Positions 32,179 through 44,800 of a DNA stretch of 64,000 nucleotides are shown here, in pieces (within the stretch, counting starts at the first letter, position 1; each line of letters starts with the position of its first letter). This DNA is from Phorcus lineatus (Eukaryota > Mollusca > Gastropoda > Trochida > Trochidae), in the NCBI GenBank assembly GCA_921293015.1, contig OV121088.1, positions 27,565,645-27,629,644 on the forward strand. The letters run 5' to 3'. The translations under genes and the position numbers were made by a program. The notes under the pieces are model-generated. The model was not told the DNA's origin, did not search any database, and saw only the letters and a program-made list of their open reading frames with translations.

Positions 32179-33531
32179 TCAGCCAACTGTAAACGTCAGT
32201 TGGTTTGAGTAATACCGCTTTCTAATAGGTATTCGATACCTCCGAATAACCTTTCCTTCACTATTGAAATGAAAAACAGTTTTGTTGCAAAATGCATAAA
32301 ATGTGTCCAAAACATGTTTTGTTAGGCCAGAATCACAGCCTTGAAATGCCTTGTCAATACCTTTGTTCACCAGATGTAGATCATTTGGACCTTTTTCGTT
32401 TTTCTTCAGGAAAGTAAAAAAGTCCACGGAAGATAACTGAAAGTTAGAAATGTAAAAATCCCATGACTTGAAAATTTGAGGCTCTTTAGTTGTTTTCAAA
32501 TAATCCAAACTGTAGACGGTTTTGTGAAATAGACTAAACGCATCTGAGATGACAAAATATACTCTATGCATTTTTCCTGCAAGAACTGTGATATGTGTAA
32601 TCCATAATTTTCTGTTGGAATATAGAATTTTCTTGTTTCCACCGTCGGTGTTTATTCTGCTTAAAGTAAAGCACTTCCTATCTGCTGTTCGTGTTTCTTT
32701 CTTATTTGTATAAATTAGCAATCCTCTATTTTGGTCAATTGTCAAACGACCAAGAAAATCATTTGTGAGTTTCATCCTCTTACCATCGCTAAGACATGCT
32801 GTAAAGATGTGGTGGCCTGTGCTTGTTAAATCGATCCAGTAAAGTCTACAGTCTTTTGATGACACAGTCAAATCTTCACACCAGTTTGAAAACTTTTCAA
32901 TGTGAAAGTTATAAAGTACACGTATGCGCCCATTTCCAAGTGCAAAATATCGTTTAGCCTTCGGCCTTATTAAGAGGATAAGGAATCTTTGAATGATGGG
33001 CCCTGTTAGTTTAGGGATACTTCCACAACCACAATTTTTTGTTTTCTCGATTGTTGATGGTTTATTATTTGGTCTGTTAATAATTTGAGACGTGTGTTTG
33101 ATTCTGTTCTTAGTTCTTTTGACAACTGATGAAGGAATTATATTTGGTCTTTTGCTCCACTTTTTTGGAACATCTATCCTGGTGCTGAAAATCTTCTGTC
33201 TCCGTTTGTAACATTTGTATTCAACTTTTCCAATCGTTTCCTTTCTTCGACCAACCTTTGCTTTCCTTTGTAATCTCACAAAACATCCGTTCCTTGTTTT
33301 GTCCATTCCAATACAAAGCTGTTCAGAATTGTGTGTCGTGTGCTTGGCTACACACTCGAGTGTGTTTGTTGCAGGCTCAACAAACCTCAGTTCTGAAAAG
33401 TCAGCAGGATCTATATTCTCATCACACTTGACCCAATGTGTCATTTGAAAACCAGATGAAGCTGAACTTTGAGATAGGCAAAAAACTAATAAGAGCATCA
33501 TCTTGTTACGGCTTGTGTTTAGATTACCCAT
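32179..33531 (-). CDS. secreted Cys-rich PAN-like / YWTD-like protein, copy B (intronless)
   Basis: 450 codons without interruption. The ATG at 33531 gives MGNLNTSRNK followed by the hydrophobic core MMLLLVFCLS, a plausible signal peptide; M11 or M12 could also start. The N-terminal module has C60, C73, C83 and C107 (TLEC, CIGMDK, CFVR, CYKR), conserved with copy A, and fits a PAN/apple-like fold. A strongly basic linker (about 85-165) precedes CGCGSIP (168-174). The C-terminal 270 residues contain CRLYWIDL (228-235), GHHIFTACLSDGKRMKL, a LLIYTN strand and INTDGGNKKILYSNRKLW. These resemble LDL-receptor class B (YWTD) propeller repeats. The gene is probably expressed from its own promoter, since it is intronless yet has a conserved 5' flank with copy C. 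It might be a retro-derived family or simply single-exon. Ligand and role are unknown. Confidence 0.88.
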   Translation of the reverse strand: MGNLNTSRNKMMLLLVFCLSQSSASSGFQMTHWVKCDENIDPADFSELRFVEPATNTLECVAKHTTHNSEQLCIGMDKTRNGCFVRLQRKAKVGRRKETIGKVEYKCYKRRQKIFSTRIDVPKKWSKRPNIIPSSVVKRTKNRIKHTSQIINRPNNKPSTIEKTKNCGCGSIPKLTGPIIQRFLILLIRPKAKRYFALGNGRIRVLYNFHIEKFSNWCEDLTVSSKDCRLYWIDLTSTGHHIFTACLSDGKRMKLTNDFLGRLTIDQNRGLLIYTNKKETRTADRKCFTLSRINTDGGNKKILYSNRKLWITHITVLAGKMHRVYFVISDAFSLFHKTVYSLDYLKTTKEPQIFKSWDFYISNFQLSSVDFFTFLKKNEKGPNDLHLVNKGIDKAFQGCDSGLTKHVLDTFYAFCNKTVFHFNSEGKVIRRYRIPIRKRYYSNQLTFTVG

Positions 33532-33920
33532 ACAAATGAAAACGAGCGATTGATTGGTTTTCTAAAGACTCATACAAAACTTTTCGGAACAGATGTGGCA
33601 GATAGTTGAACAAATAAATATAATAAAAAAAAACATTTGAGAATTCTAAAAGGTTAGAAATTAACAAAAATCAATTCATCAAACTGATATTTTTGGTAAA
33701 ATGAATGGATATAATGTTCGGAGAATATAATCTTTTGAAAGCATTGATGCTTTTATCTCATGTTCATCTTGTAAAAAACCTTCTCACGAAATAAAAATGT
33801 GTAAAAAAGTTTAACGCTGATATACTTATCAAGATATATCAGAAAAGTGGTTTCCCTCTTTATTTGCCAACGATTTCTTGATAGGAACACTTGCGAACCT
33901 ATCAAAGAGACAACAATCTT
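33532..33920 (-). promoter_or_regulatory. conserved 5' flank of copies B and C
   Basis: 33533-33559 is identical to the corresponding flank of pseudogene C, and contains CCAATCAATCGC on the minus strand (a CCAAT-type box about 20 bp before the start codon, unusually close). A second conserved block lies at about 33845-33915. It is listed as putative regulatory sequence only because both blocks survived in two copies. Confidence 0.35.
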
Positions 33921-35685
33921 ACTTGTCAAATGTTCTAAGACAGGATGATAAATCGTTTAATAAGTTATCTACTTGTAAACAGATTAAAAAGATAACTGCT
34001 TGATGGTCTTCTTATTTTCAATTTGTGGTAAACAGTGTTAAAATGTGAAGAAAAGTATTAATAGATCTTTGAAATATGATCTTTAAAAATTCCCCTTTTT
34101 TGGTAATCAAAACTGTAAACCTGAGTTTGCTCGTAGAGTAACTTTATTGTCAGGCTTTATTTCATTAATCAGATCTGTTAACTGTAAGCAATTTAATTCA
34201 ATTTGATGCAAAATGCCGACCCATATTGTTCTTTACACCTTAATGTTTTTTAAAAAAAAAATCAAACAATATAGTGGATACTGGCTTCTATTATCCATAT
34301 GGTTAATCATAAGCAGTGACATATTTTCAATATGTGAACATGTGCACATCTAACTTTTGCCTACCAAAGGTTGTTTCAGCGCGAGTCATAAAATCATGGA
34401 TATTGACGTCAAATCATGGTTCATGATGTCAATGTAGCGGGCCGTCGCAAGGAAAGGAGGCCGTTTTCTGCTTATTTCCATGCGTTTAAAATGGAATAGA
34501 ATCGGTAATAAAAAAATTATTCCCCTCGGAAGTGTGTCACATGACTTTACAAAACTCGAGCGAATAAATGCAGCCTTTAAGCAAACTAAAAATACCTAAA
34601 ATTTGTACCGAAATAGTTTCTTTAAGGCATTTGTAGCAGAAATGGTATAGATGTAGAAAGGGCAATGGCATGTGTTTCCTTATATGTGTCTCTCATTTAA
34701 ACTTTGCTTTACTCTTAATTGTCATCGAATCAGATCAAACTTCTAACTTGCATTGTGCCCTGATGTGTTTCTAATCTTAATACTGTTTGACCTGACCACA
34801 TCCGTTAAAAAATCTTTTCATCTCCGAAAAATTTATGGGAGTTCGCACTTCCAAAAAAATAGATTAAAGGGTATTGAAATGCACCGAATCCCTAATGCAA
34901 CTGTTTATCTTATAACTGTCCACTGTTGATTTCTATTCATTGTTAATAATCATATTATCGCTGGGTGACATTATGACATTTTCTTGTTTTCGATTGTACG
35001 AAATTTTTCGTCCCACTCACACGTAGATATATATTAGTTAAATAAGCTACTAAACAACACTGACCTTTATTTCTCGTTGTGTATGCTATAAAAAGGTTTT
35101 CAAAGTTACGTTCGAGTCACTGATGGGTCCCATTTTCGACCATAAATCTCGACCTTTTTTCCTGTTAATTGTCACTATGCTAACTTCATTGCATTGAAAT
35201 TTTACTTCCTACAAACAACCACTAATTGTCGATGAAATAACACTATTTATGAAGTTTTCGACTCCAACAACATACTCTGTGCCCCTTTAATCACGGCAAA
35301 TTTCTGTTTTCAATGTAACTCATGTTGTGTTGTCGACCTCAACAATAATTAAGTTTGAAAGCCATGAAAGGCAAATTGATTCAATTCAAAGTGACAAGCT
35401 AACAAGGTCATATAATCAAAGATAGAAACAGGTATCGGCCATCATTAATCTCAATCACGTGTCAAGTGTATCTGTGTACGACTAGAAAGGTGCAATGTCT
35501 ATAAATACATCATTTTCTTCACATCAAATGGTCGTGTCTAGGTTATTCACCCGCAGTTAACTTAATTTCAGTAGGAAATGGACACCATATTCCTCAGGAT
35601 TAATTGACAGCCAAGCCGAAATCAAGTGCAATCGACACGATCTCTTCACGGTCGCAAATTTATTTTATTGTCATGCGCAGTCGAA
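33921..35685. other. intergenic, no gene recognised
   Basis: AT-rich sequence between the minus-strand family and the plus-strand peroxidase. No exon or repeat could be defined. Confidence 0.45.
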
Positions 35686-35785
35686 TGAGGCGGTGTTTGA
35701 TTGGAGAACAGCGGGCAGTGACGTAAGCTGGTCCGCCGCCTAAACTTAGATCCCGCGATTCATATATAATGTAAGTACTGAACTG
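35686..35785 (+). promoter_or_regulatory. promoter-like cluster (CCAAT, CRE-like, TATA)
   Basis: Within 80 bp: an inverted CCAAT box (gattgg, about 35700), a CRE-like gtgacgtaag (about 35718) and a TATA-type catatataat (about 35761), in a locally GC-richer island. This order and spacing fit a plus-strand core promoter. The peroxidase leader at 41418 is preceded by a strong splice acceptor, so a first untranslated exon starting here is conceivable. The assignment is inference. Confidence 0.3.
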
Positions 35786-36710
35786 ACCCACTGGACAACC
35801 GCTGATAATTCATATAAAATGTCAATCAAACTTTATATTGATACATTGTACATTGATGATAATACATCTTTTCATTTATTTATTTTTCTTTGACAGTCAT
35901 TTCAGAAGCTTGAACAATAACGGCGATAAGCTCTTGGGTCATATTTGGAATAATGGTGTTAATGTCTACATATAAATGCCGCATTCCTTCATAAAGAATT
36001 TTGATTATTCATAATAAATCTATTCTTTTATATCTTTTGTCTATTGTATTTTAATTTTCAATTTATATCATAAAAAAAATTAATTTTTTTTTCACCACTT
36101 CTTTTGAACATCTTTTAACTTGAACTTTGATTTTATACAGAAAACTTGAAAATCTAAAGTTACAAATTATTACATAGGCAACTATCTCTGATGATCTTCT
36201 TATGATTAACATTAACATTAACAGCATTTATCTGTTATAATTATAATTTGGTTCGTAGATTCAACGTTGATAAAAAAAAGTTTGGTTTCGAATTGTAACT
36301 ATTTAAAAAATCAGACGGCTTAATCATTTCACCGACTTTCATTACACACATGACATAAACGTAGATTTACAAGCATAATTGGTAGTAATAAATCGATATT
36401 GAATTGAATTATGTATCCAATATGCTACATGGATATTATGATAAAAATTCTTAAACCTCTAAATAACCTATTAAAGCATCTTTCATGGCCCTAACTGTCA
36501 CAGATTCATCAAACCCTTGAATTCCTTCACATTATTAACCTTGTTTGAACTTTTGATTTAAACACATGTTAAATGCATGATATGCATACGGCTTCTTTAG
36601 CAACACGAATAATGTTTCATTATGCCTTTAAACCTTGCACATATGCATACTTGGAAACCAGATGAATCTCTTTCAGTTTTCACTCTCTACCCCTTTGTTC
36701 GGATAACCCA

Positions 36711-36713
36711 TAA

Positions 36714-36763
<50 letters not shown>
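36711..36763 (+). repeat. (TA)n microsatellite
   Basis: About 50 bp of TA dinucleotides. Confidence 0.95.
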
Positions 36764-36765
<2 letters not shown>

Positions 36766-39700
36766 TCCCCTCTCTCTGTGTAGTGTTAGCATATTTTAAT
36801 CACCCGAGTTAAGGAAATTGATAGAAAAAGCTTAACCGAAATGTATATGTATGTTTAAAAAACATCGTTTTGGTTAAAAGTATTGTTTTGCTCTTGGAGA
36901 CATTTTACCTTTACGTTAGGTGATTTTATTTTCCTAAGAATACGTGCAATAGTGCCTTTAAAGCTAAAATTGAAGGAAAAGAAATTTATTACAATTTTTG
37001 AGTCACGGAAGTCACACATTCTAGAATTATCATGTTTTACGCAAATTGAATAATCTGTTTTATGATATGAAGTTTATATTGCAGTTGAAAAAAGAATTTG
37101 CATTGTGAAGTAATAGGTTTATCATCATAGTGCAGCTTTTATTGTGGAGTCAATGCGCATGTGCAACATGAACCGGAATAGTGTTGATAGATGGTCTGCG
37201 TTCTGAAAAAATGAAAATGGATAGAAAATGAATATTTCATGAAAGCTGGACTTCGAATTTTTCACTTTTATACTTTTTCTCCGATAGAGTTAGGTTTCTT
37301 AATTTCGATGATATCAGATTTATCCTTATCAATATTCTATTTGCCTAATGGTCATTCATGCTTCCAGAATATGTCTGTCTGTATGACTGTCTGTCTGTCC
37401 TTTCCCCTAAGTTTCAATATAAGGAAAAAAGTCATGGCACATGTCGAATTTGATCTACAGCATTATAAGTGTTATACATAGATGGTAAAAAGTGTTGCCC
37501 ATTTAACCTCTCGTTAACGTAACATTTTGCCAAAAAAATATTTCGATAGATTTGCAATATGCATTAAAAGCATCGACAAAATGGGATGCTCAAGGCAGGA
37601 AAAAATCTTTAAGTGAAATTTTGAAACTTTTCTAATGGTACTTGAATTTTAGGCTACGTTCCCTTAACCGCCTCAGGGCGTCTGCAAGGCGACACTCTCT
37701 GCCCGATTTTATTGACGTCGATTTGCCAAATTAACGCTACAGTGTTTCACATAAACATGTCTCTTCCCATATAAATCTACACACCTGTCAATTGTAACAA
37801 TAAAAGGAAGGGGCAGACAACATCAAAGTGAACTTTACCTAAATGTATTCTTGATTCCATATGCAACAGTCGTGTCTGACAATGTTATATTACTAAATTG
37901 CATGCATAGTTTATGTACTGGTACGGTGGACGAGGTTTTATTGCTCTCTGTATTTTTTCATACGACGATGTATGACGAAATGCTTTCCAGATAGACCTTT
38001 TTTAAAATTTCAGTTCCTGTTTCTTCAGATTCATTAGGTTGAATTCGGATTTGAGATACCAATAAATAATCTGTTTGAACAGCAACGAAATTAAGTCATT
38101 TGCTTTATCTTGAAAATTGGCAAACTGACTTAACATAGGATATGGCGGAAAGCAAATAAACTGCAGATCCGATTATTTTATAACTTCTTTAAACCTCTTT
38201 TGCATAAAGAAGTTAATACAAAAGAAAGTCAAAATAACTTGATGACCCATCAGGACACATGTAATAAGGTTCATCGTACAAAACGTTTGCAAGACAAAAG
38301 ACAATTACAAATTAGTGAAACAAGATACTTTAGCATGTATTTCTTCCTTTCTATTATGCAGTCTTCGCTGATTAGGCTTTTAACCAAGAGTGACTCGCTT
38401 ACAAAATAGTTAAATGAAATATTTTTGCCCTTACCATGCAAAACGTTTACGCGTCACTATTTTTGCCAATGAGGCGTGCGATTTACTAGCCATTAGTGTA
38501 GTTTTCACCAAGCGAAATAGATATTTACCCGAACACATTGGGACGACATTCAGTGAGAATCCCGCCTGGATAATATTTCTTTATTATTGAAGAACCCATT
38601 TACGATAATAAATGTCTAGCTCCAGCAGTTAACATAACCCTAACACGTCGTTTTTAACACTTCTTGGGGTCAACTATTAGGTCGAAATCGCCCCTCAACT
38701 TAATATTTTTATTCATATCTTTACGGTCACATCTATTAGAACTAGTTTCTTCCTCGTTAAAAAACATGGTGGGTATTTATTTTTATGCTTATTCTATAGT
38801 TATAATTATCTTTTTATCAATAATTGTCATATGAATATTTTCGATTTTTTGCACTTATTTTTAACATATTTTCGCTTTTTAAATTAAAATTGCCCTTTAA
38901 CTGTTTTAAAAAAAAATCATATCTTACATTCTCACTCACTGAAGTAAGGGTAATTATTCTGTTATTTAGATTTTTTGGTGCTCCATTCTTTTTATGCTTT
39001 ATTCTGATAATATTCATTTTCTTATCTTTTATCTAAATGTCTTGAAGTTTTGTTTACATTTCGATACGTCGTAACTTATTTGTAAAAAAAGGTTTTTCTG
39101 CATGTTTAAACTTGAGTATTTATAGAATTGAAGTACATAAGTACCATATTTAGAAATAAATATGTTATGAATTTTCTTAGATTTTTTGTAAATGCAACAG
39201 TTATTGAATTTCCCTTTTCTTAAAAAAGAAATGTTCTTCTTCTGATGTTAACGAATAATTTAACGAAATAATCAACACACAGGTATACTGTTACATAGGT
39301 ATGGGATACATTACGGCTTTAGTTTGAAGCTGACATGAATATATCCTTATGCAATGTTATATGCAAATATTCATTTTCATAGATTAAAAATTCATTTACA
39401 TATTCAACCAATCCAAAGTACAAATCTCAGCGTGAACAGCAAAGAAATTAAATTTATTTCCTGCGTACTGCAATTATTTGAGAACCTCAGCGTATGGTAT
39501 GATGCGGATATAAAACGATACTGGTGCAGAGTGCCTCTTGATTGAAGGCAGCCTACAGAGGACATAAACGAGGGGGAAAAAACATAATTCAGGTTCGAAC
39601 GAACTTGCTAGACAGTTTTATGTGAAATATTTTATTGATATAAGAAACACGATTAATGTTTGTTTCTCTGAAATACCTTACACATTTTACCAAGTAATAC

Positions 39701-41417
39701 GTTATGTCAAGCGTTTATTTTACAATGTGAGACACAACAAGAAAAGGAAAAAATACAAGTGATGACTGAAATGCAGGCATCATACTTGTTCGTTATAATC
39801 TAATGTACGTTATAATTAATACAGTTGTAAGTTGGGTTTTACCAGTAACCTTATTTATACAGATACAAGTGTTTCGTCGTATGCCTTGAAGAGAATATAC
39901 CATACAATGGAAATGACTGTCTTGCAAGCAGCGACTATTTCATGTTTATATTCTACTAATGAATATTGGTGCGATATATATAATCACAGGATATATCAAA
40001 TCTTGAACATTCCCAGAATACATACATCGTTTTCTATAATCACAAGTACAAGCTCATAGATTTACAATTGTTTTTAAGCATGCGGTACATTCAGTTGGTA
40101 ATAACAAATGAATGAATTTCTATTCTTGATAAGTAATTTACATATCCAGGACAGTTAATCTTTTGTATAAGTAAATATACACTGTTTCAGGTTAAGTATA
40201 CTTACACTGGGTAAATTATGTGCTTGATCCAACTGATCATACATTAACATTGGTGTATGATCCCCTGTAGAAATAATCTACGAATAAATCTTCACATAAT
40301 TGTTAACAGCAAGATGCATCTCATGTATAGTTTCAATTTATTGAAACTTAATATCTCAGTTTGAAAATAACCAAAATAACTAATTATCTTGATCCATATC
40401 ATCATACAATCATTCTTTGAATTCTACGAATACCTGTTTAATAACTGTTGATCACAGATAATTTGTATTCATCGTTTCAGTGTATTACATCTCAGTCAGC
40501 AATTAACAAAACAGCTAATGATTCTGTTCCTACATATTCGGTTTATGCCCTATCAATACTAATTAACATACATTTATAATCTACGAATTACAGTTAACAT
40601 TATAGTTAATTACAAGATACGTCTTACAAAAAGTCTTATGTCTCCGTTTGCAAATTTAGTCATTACCTTATCAATAATTCACACCCAGTGACGTTCAACC
40701 AAGTCTGGGATGAGGCGGAAAATAACGGTGTTAATGCAAATACCGTCCTGGGTGGAAAGATACCGGGACATGAACTAAACAATAGATACGTGATCCTCAA
40801 ATGACAAAATCAGCTGAGAACTCCTCCCTAACAATATAACTGCAGTTATTGCCGTGTCGAACGCTGTCAAGACACCCCATACTGTGGCTGTAAATCCGTT
40901 GGCCTAAATTTAAAGGGCAGAATATTACTTGTAGTGGCTTAAGGCGACGGTATAGACTTTCATTTACAGGGTTTGATCTTGTGAGGTGATGTCTACATAT
41001 GTTGGCGAATTTTACATTCTGTTTATTCGAATGAGACTTTGGTTTTTGTGAAATTATTGTCAGTTTAGGGTTTAAAGTCATTTTCAAACAGCAAAGTTTT
41101 TAATTTCTACTAGTTACCCAGCTTATCCTTTAAAGATTGGCTCTACATATGTTTGCAAATGTTTTAGATTTTTTAACAATATATTTTTCTGTTGTGTAGC
41201 TATTGTAGAATTAAAGTTTTTGCAATTATCTCAGTTATTCTTATTCGTTGATTTCGTGTTTCATATGACGCAGTTCCTTGAAACGATTAAATGTCACAAA
41301 GAGTTTACATTTGTTGTACAGTAAAAATCATTTCATTTTTGCTCACCATACATTCTCATATTGATCCCATTTTCTCTCTTTTCGTGTCTTATTTTTTTTC
41401 ATTTTCTAATTTTGCAG
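36764..41417. other. intergenic or first intron of the peroxidase
   Basis: Long AT-rich stretch with only short, unconvincing open frames. If the peroxidase has an upstream untranslated exon, this is its first intron. It ends in an excellent polypyrimidine tract and gcag (41400-41417). Confidence 0.45.
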
Positions 41418-41603
41418 ATTAGAGATCGGAAGGTGGTCGCCATTGGTCGTTTTTTTCTGACCAGTAGTTGACGAGTATGGGGGTCGTGCCCGGTCAGTGA
41501 ATGGTCATTCATGGAAATATCTTCATCTTGTGTTCATTGATTTCAAACGGATAAATTGTCAACAATCTACGGGAAAGACACAAAAAGGAAAACCAAGGAA
41601 ACC
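41418..41603 (+). promoter_or_regulatory. peroxidase 5' leader with three short upstream ORFs
   Basis: It begins after ttttcattttctaattttgcag (the tract ends at 41417), implying a spliced 5' leader. It contains upstream ATGs at 41477 (8 codons including stop, ending TGA at 41500), at 41501 immediately after that stop (18 codons, ending 41554) and at 41511 (10 codons, ending 41540). All end before the main ATG at 41604. Such leaders commonly lower translation, so post-transcriptional control is plausible. Confidence 0.55.
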
Positions 41604-41853
41604 ATGCTGAAAAAGCTTCTGAATCCAATGATGAACATAACCAGCCTGTCGTCCATCGCTCTTCTGTTGCTGGTGTTGTATTCCAGCCAGTGTTCTGCTT
41701 TCGATGACTTTGAGCGGCGACATAACCCGGATAATTTCCAGATCTACGAACATGGCGTCGGCTATGGTAACCAACCATTCTTGAACTTCGAGAGAGAGGT
41801 TGATTCTGCTATTAATCGGCTTTACAAACATGATGAAATGTTCTTTGAATCTG
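41604..41853 (+). CDS. peroxidase exon 1 (signal peptide)
   Basis: ATG at 41604; hydrophobic core [17 protein letters not shown], cleavage likely after CSA. Donor gtgagt. Confidence 0.9.
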
Positions 41854-44800
41854 GTGAGTTCATGTGCAGACAATTAAAACACTTGTAAAATAATGGACAT
41901 GTTCATTCAGCGACATTTTCAATTTCTTCATTTTCGTTCAGTTAGTTCTCTTTTCGTAAATGTGAATGTTATAAACGTCAATAGAGAACATGGAGAAGTT
42001 TATACGTGTTCCAGCATAGAAATGCTGTAGAGATAAGCGAATGACTTATCATTCGGTTGAATTTTATACTCTTGCGTAACTACACTTTAATTAGTCATCT
42101 ACATAAGCAAGTTGATTTAATTAAGTGGAATAATGATTTTAACAGAAAACCGTGCTATCATGCGAGTTCCTATCTTGAAGGGAAAATTGAATTCGTCTGA
42201 TTTATGGCATTTGAAGTGGTATGACGTGGCGACTATATGAACATGATTTTCAATCGGATGAATACATTTTATGTGGATTCATTAGCCTTTAAAACGTCTC
42301 TTGAAGAAAACAGCTCCTTAAGCTTGCTTGTGTACAAACATTATCATGTCACAGAATGAATCTCGCATATCTCATCTTAACATTGTCGCTGTACATCATG
42401 TACTTGATTGACATTAAGCGATCAAAACATATATCATTATTATCATCATCGAGGTGTATATTAGAAATATTGTAGAAATGATGTAACAGTGTTGCATTTA
42501 AGAATATTCTCATTTTCAATTGGTTGAAACAGGAACAAAATATATAAAATGCTAGTCTGTTTTTTAAGATGACATAAATGTTTGGTAATATTTTTGTAAA
42601 TATTACACATTTTGTAAAACAAAACTAATTGCATATCGTAAGTGATAATTTCCATTCCACCTATTTCTTTGGACCATTTTTAGAATTGTATTATTTGTGA
42701 TTAAACACTTGAACTTTTCATCAGTGAAGCTGGAAACGGAAAGATAGTCAGGCGAATTGGTGAGATTTTGAAGATTGGTTCATCAAAATTCACTGTTGTA
42801 AGTTTATTAGTTAAAAGTAGATAAGTAGTTAAATCAGAAATGATAGCATAATAGGTTTTTACCAAATAAAGTGAACATAACCATAAATGGTACTCCCTCT
42901 TGATTCAGACAATGTAAGCGGCCAACCACCTCATGCTACCAAGACGAATTTCTAAATCATAAGGTTTTTTTACTTTATGCAAAAATACCAAAATATTTGG
43001 TTAATTCTCTAGGTGTAGATTTCTTCGGAGGATCCTCGGCCATCGCCCTGCATGCCATGATTATCAACACCAAGGACAAGTCAGTTCAACTGGGCAAGAC
43101 AGAAAGAGAGAGGATATATGCCATCAAGGCCTTTCACAATGAGTAAGATTTTCCTCGAATCTCTTTTGACTGAGACAAGGCTTTATGGTTGATCAACTTC
43201 TTTATTTTCATGCTTTAAAAACGATATAAGAGCCTATGATAATCGAAACGTAGCTTTCGTGAAATTATATCAGTTTATTTTATTTAAATACCAAACAGTA
43301 TAAGAACCTACTTCAATCGAAATGTCGCATTTTAAAGCATATATGTTGAACATCAGTTAAAATCAGTTTATTCTATCGAACTACAAATGTCCAGAATGCC
43401 TCTCAAATTGTTCATCTGTGAGTAAGTATATGTATAGGCTAAGGTGTTTGGAATTAGTACATCCATGATTTATTCTTATGAAATTCCCAAGATTATTGTA
43501 TCGGCTTTTGTTGAAACTTGATTTTAAAAAGGGGATGTTTGTTAAACCTCGTAAGTACTATGATAAGTTATTGGTAAATTGTAATTTTTGCTTTGCTCAA
43601 TTGTGATCAAATCAAGTTGCCTTTGCCTTAACTTATCTTGCCACGTTCCCTTGCCTTGAACTGACCAAACATGATATTTTGTGTGACTAATTATATCCCT
43701 AGATCTCTTATGCTGTTGAAAACATTTAAAACCATTTCCCATTGGTTATTATGACGTCTATATATATAATATCAGCACCTTTAATAGAAAATATGAATTT
43801 TGTTTTGTCATTTTGGAAAGTATATTGTAACAATTTTCGTTTTAGATTCCTGCTATAAATTACAAAGCACTATCGAAAGATCCCTAGTAATATAGAACAA
43901 TGTCTATATGTAAAATCTTCGATAGAGGGGGACAAATCTTACAACGAGGTCGCCTCTGTAGATGTAAAATGTATGAATATGCACCGGGGCGTTTCTGAAT
44001 GTCAGACAAATCCTGATACCACATTAAATTCACATGTTATCGATAAAAACGTCAAATGATAATGGCGACGAAGATAGACATCTTACAAATTTCAAAGGTT
44101 GGTAACCTATATTATCGTTAAGGCTTTATATGTTATAGCGTATATATTCAGAGTAACTAAAGCAGATTTAACTTTCAAATTATATCTATATATTTCCAGA
44201 GCATGCAATGATTGTTAGAGAACATCAAAGACAAAAAAATTCAAAATATTACATTTTCATTGATTAATATCATTGATGGTAACCTTAAAAAAATTAGTTA
44301 GTTTTTAATATTTAGTTATTATATATACTAGAATATTAAACTATTTATGAATAAATGACGACATTATCAATTCAATGATGGGTAACAATATTTCGATGTC
44401 TCCCTTCAAATATTTCAAACTAAACAATCAATACATTCACCCTCAAAATGCATTTTTAATTTATCATTTTGTGTGCTTTTATTTATCCCCTTTTAAGAAA
44501 CATAAGCTTTTAATGGTAGCGATGATCCTGAATATAAAAATGAAATAATTCAACTGTAAAATATTTAAATCTTTATTTCTTTTAAGATCCAAAGTAGTCG
44601 ATTTTATCAGTTCAAGAGACATCAAGCTCAATCTTGTCTTTTATTGTGTGTTTTTGCGGTCGTTTATGAAAACAAAAATATTTTTTGCGATATGATGAAT
44701 AGTTTTCAGATTCCTACTGAGACCGATGATCCATCAAGTGCATATGTACAATATGAAAATTAAAAATCCCCACTAAAGAATAACAAAAGTAATTATGAGA

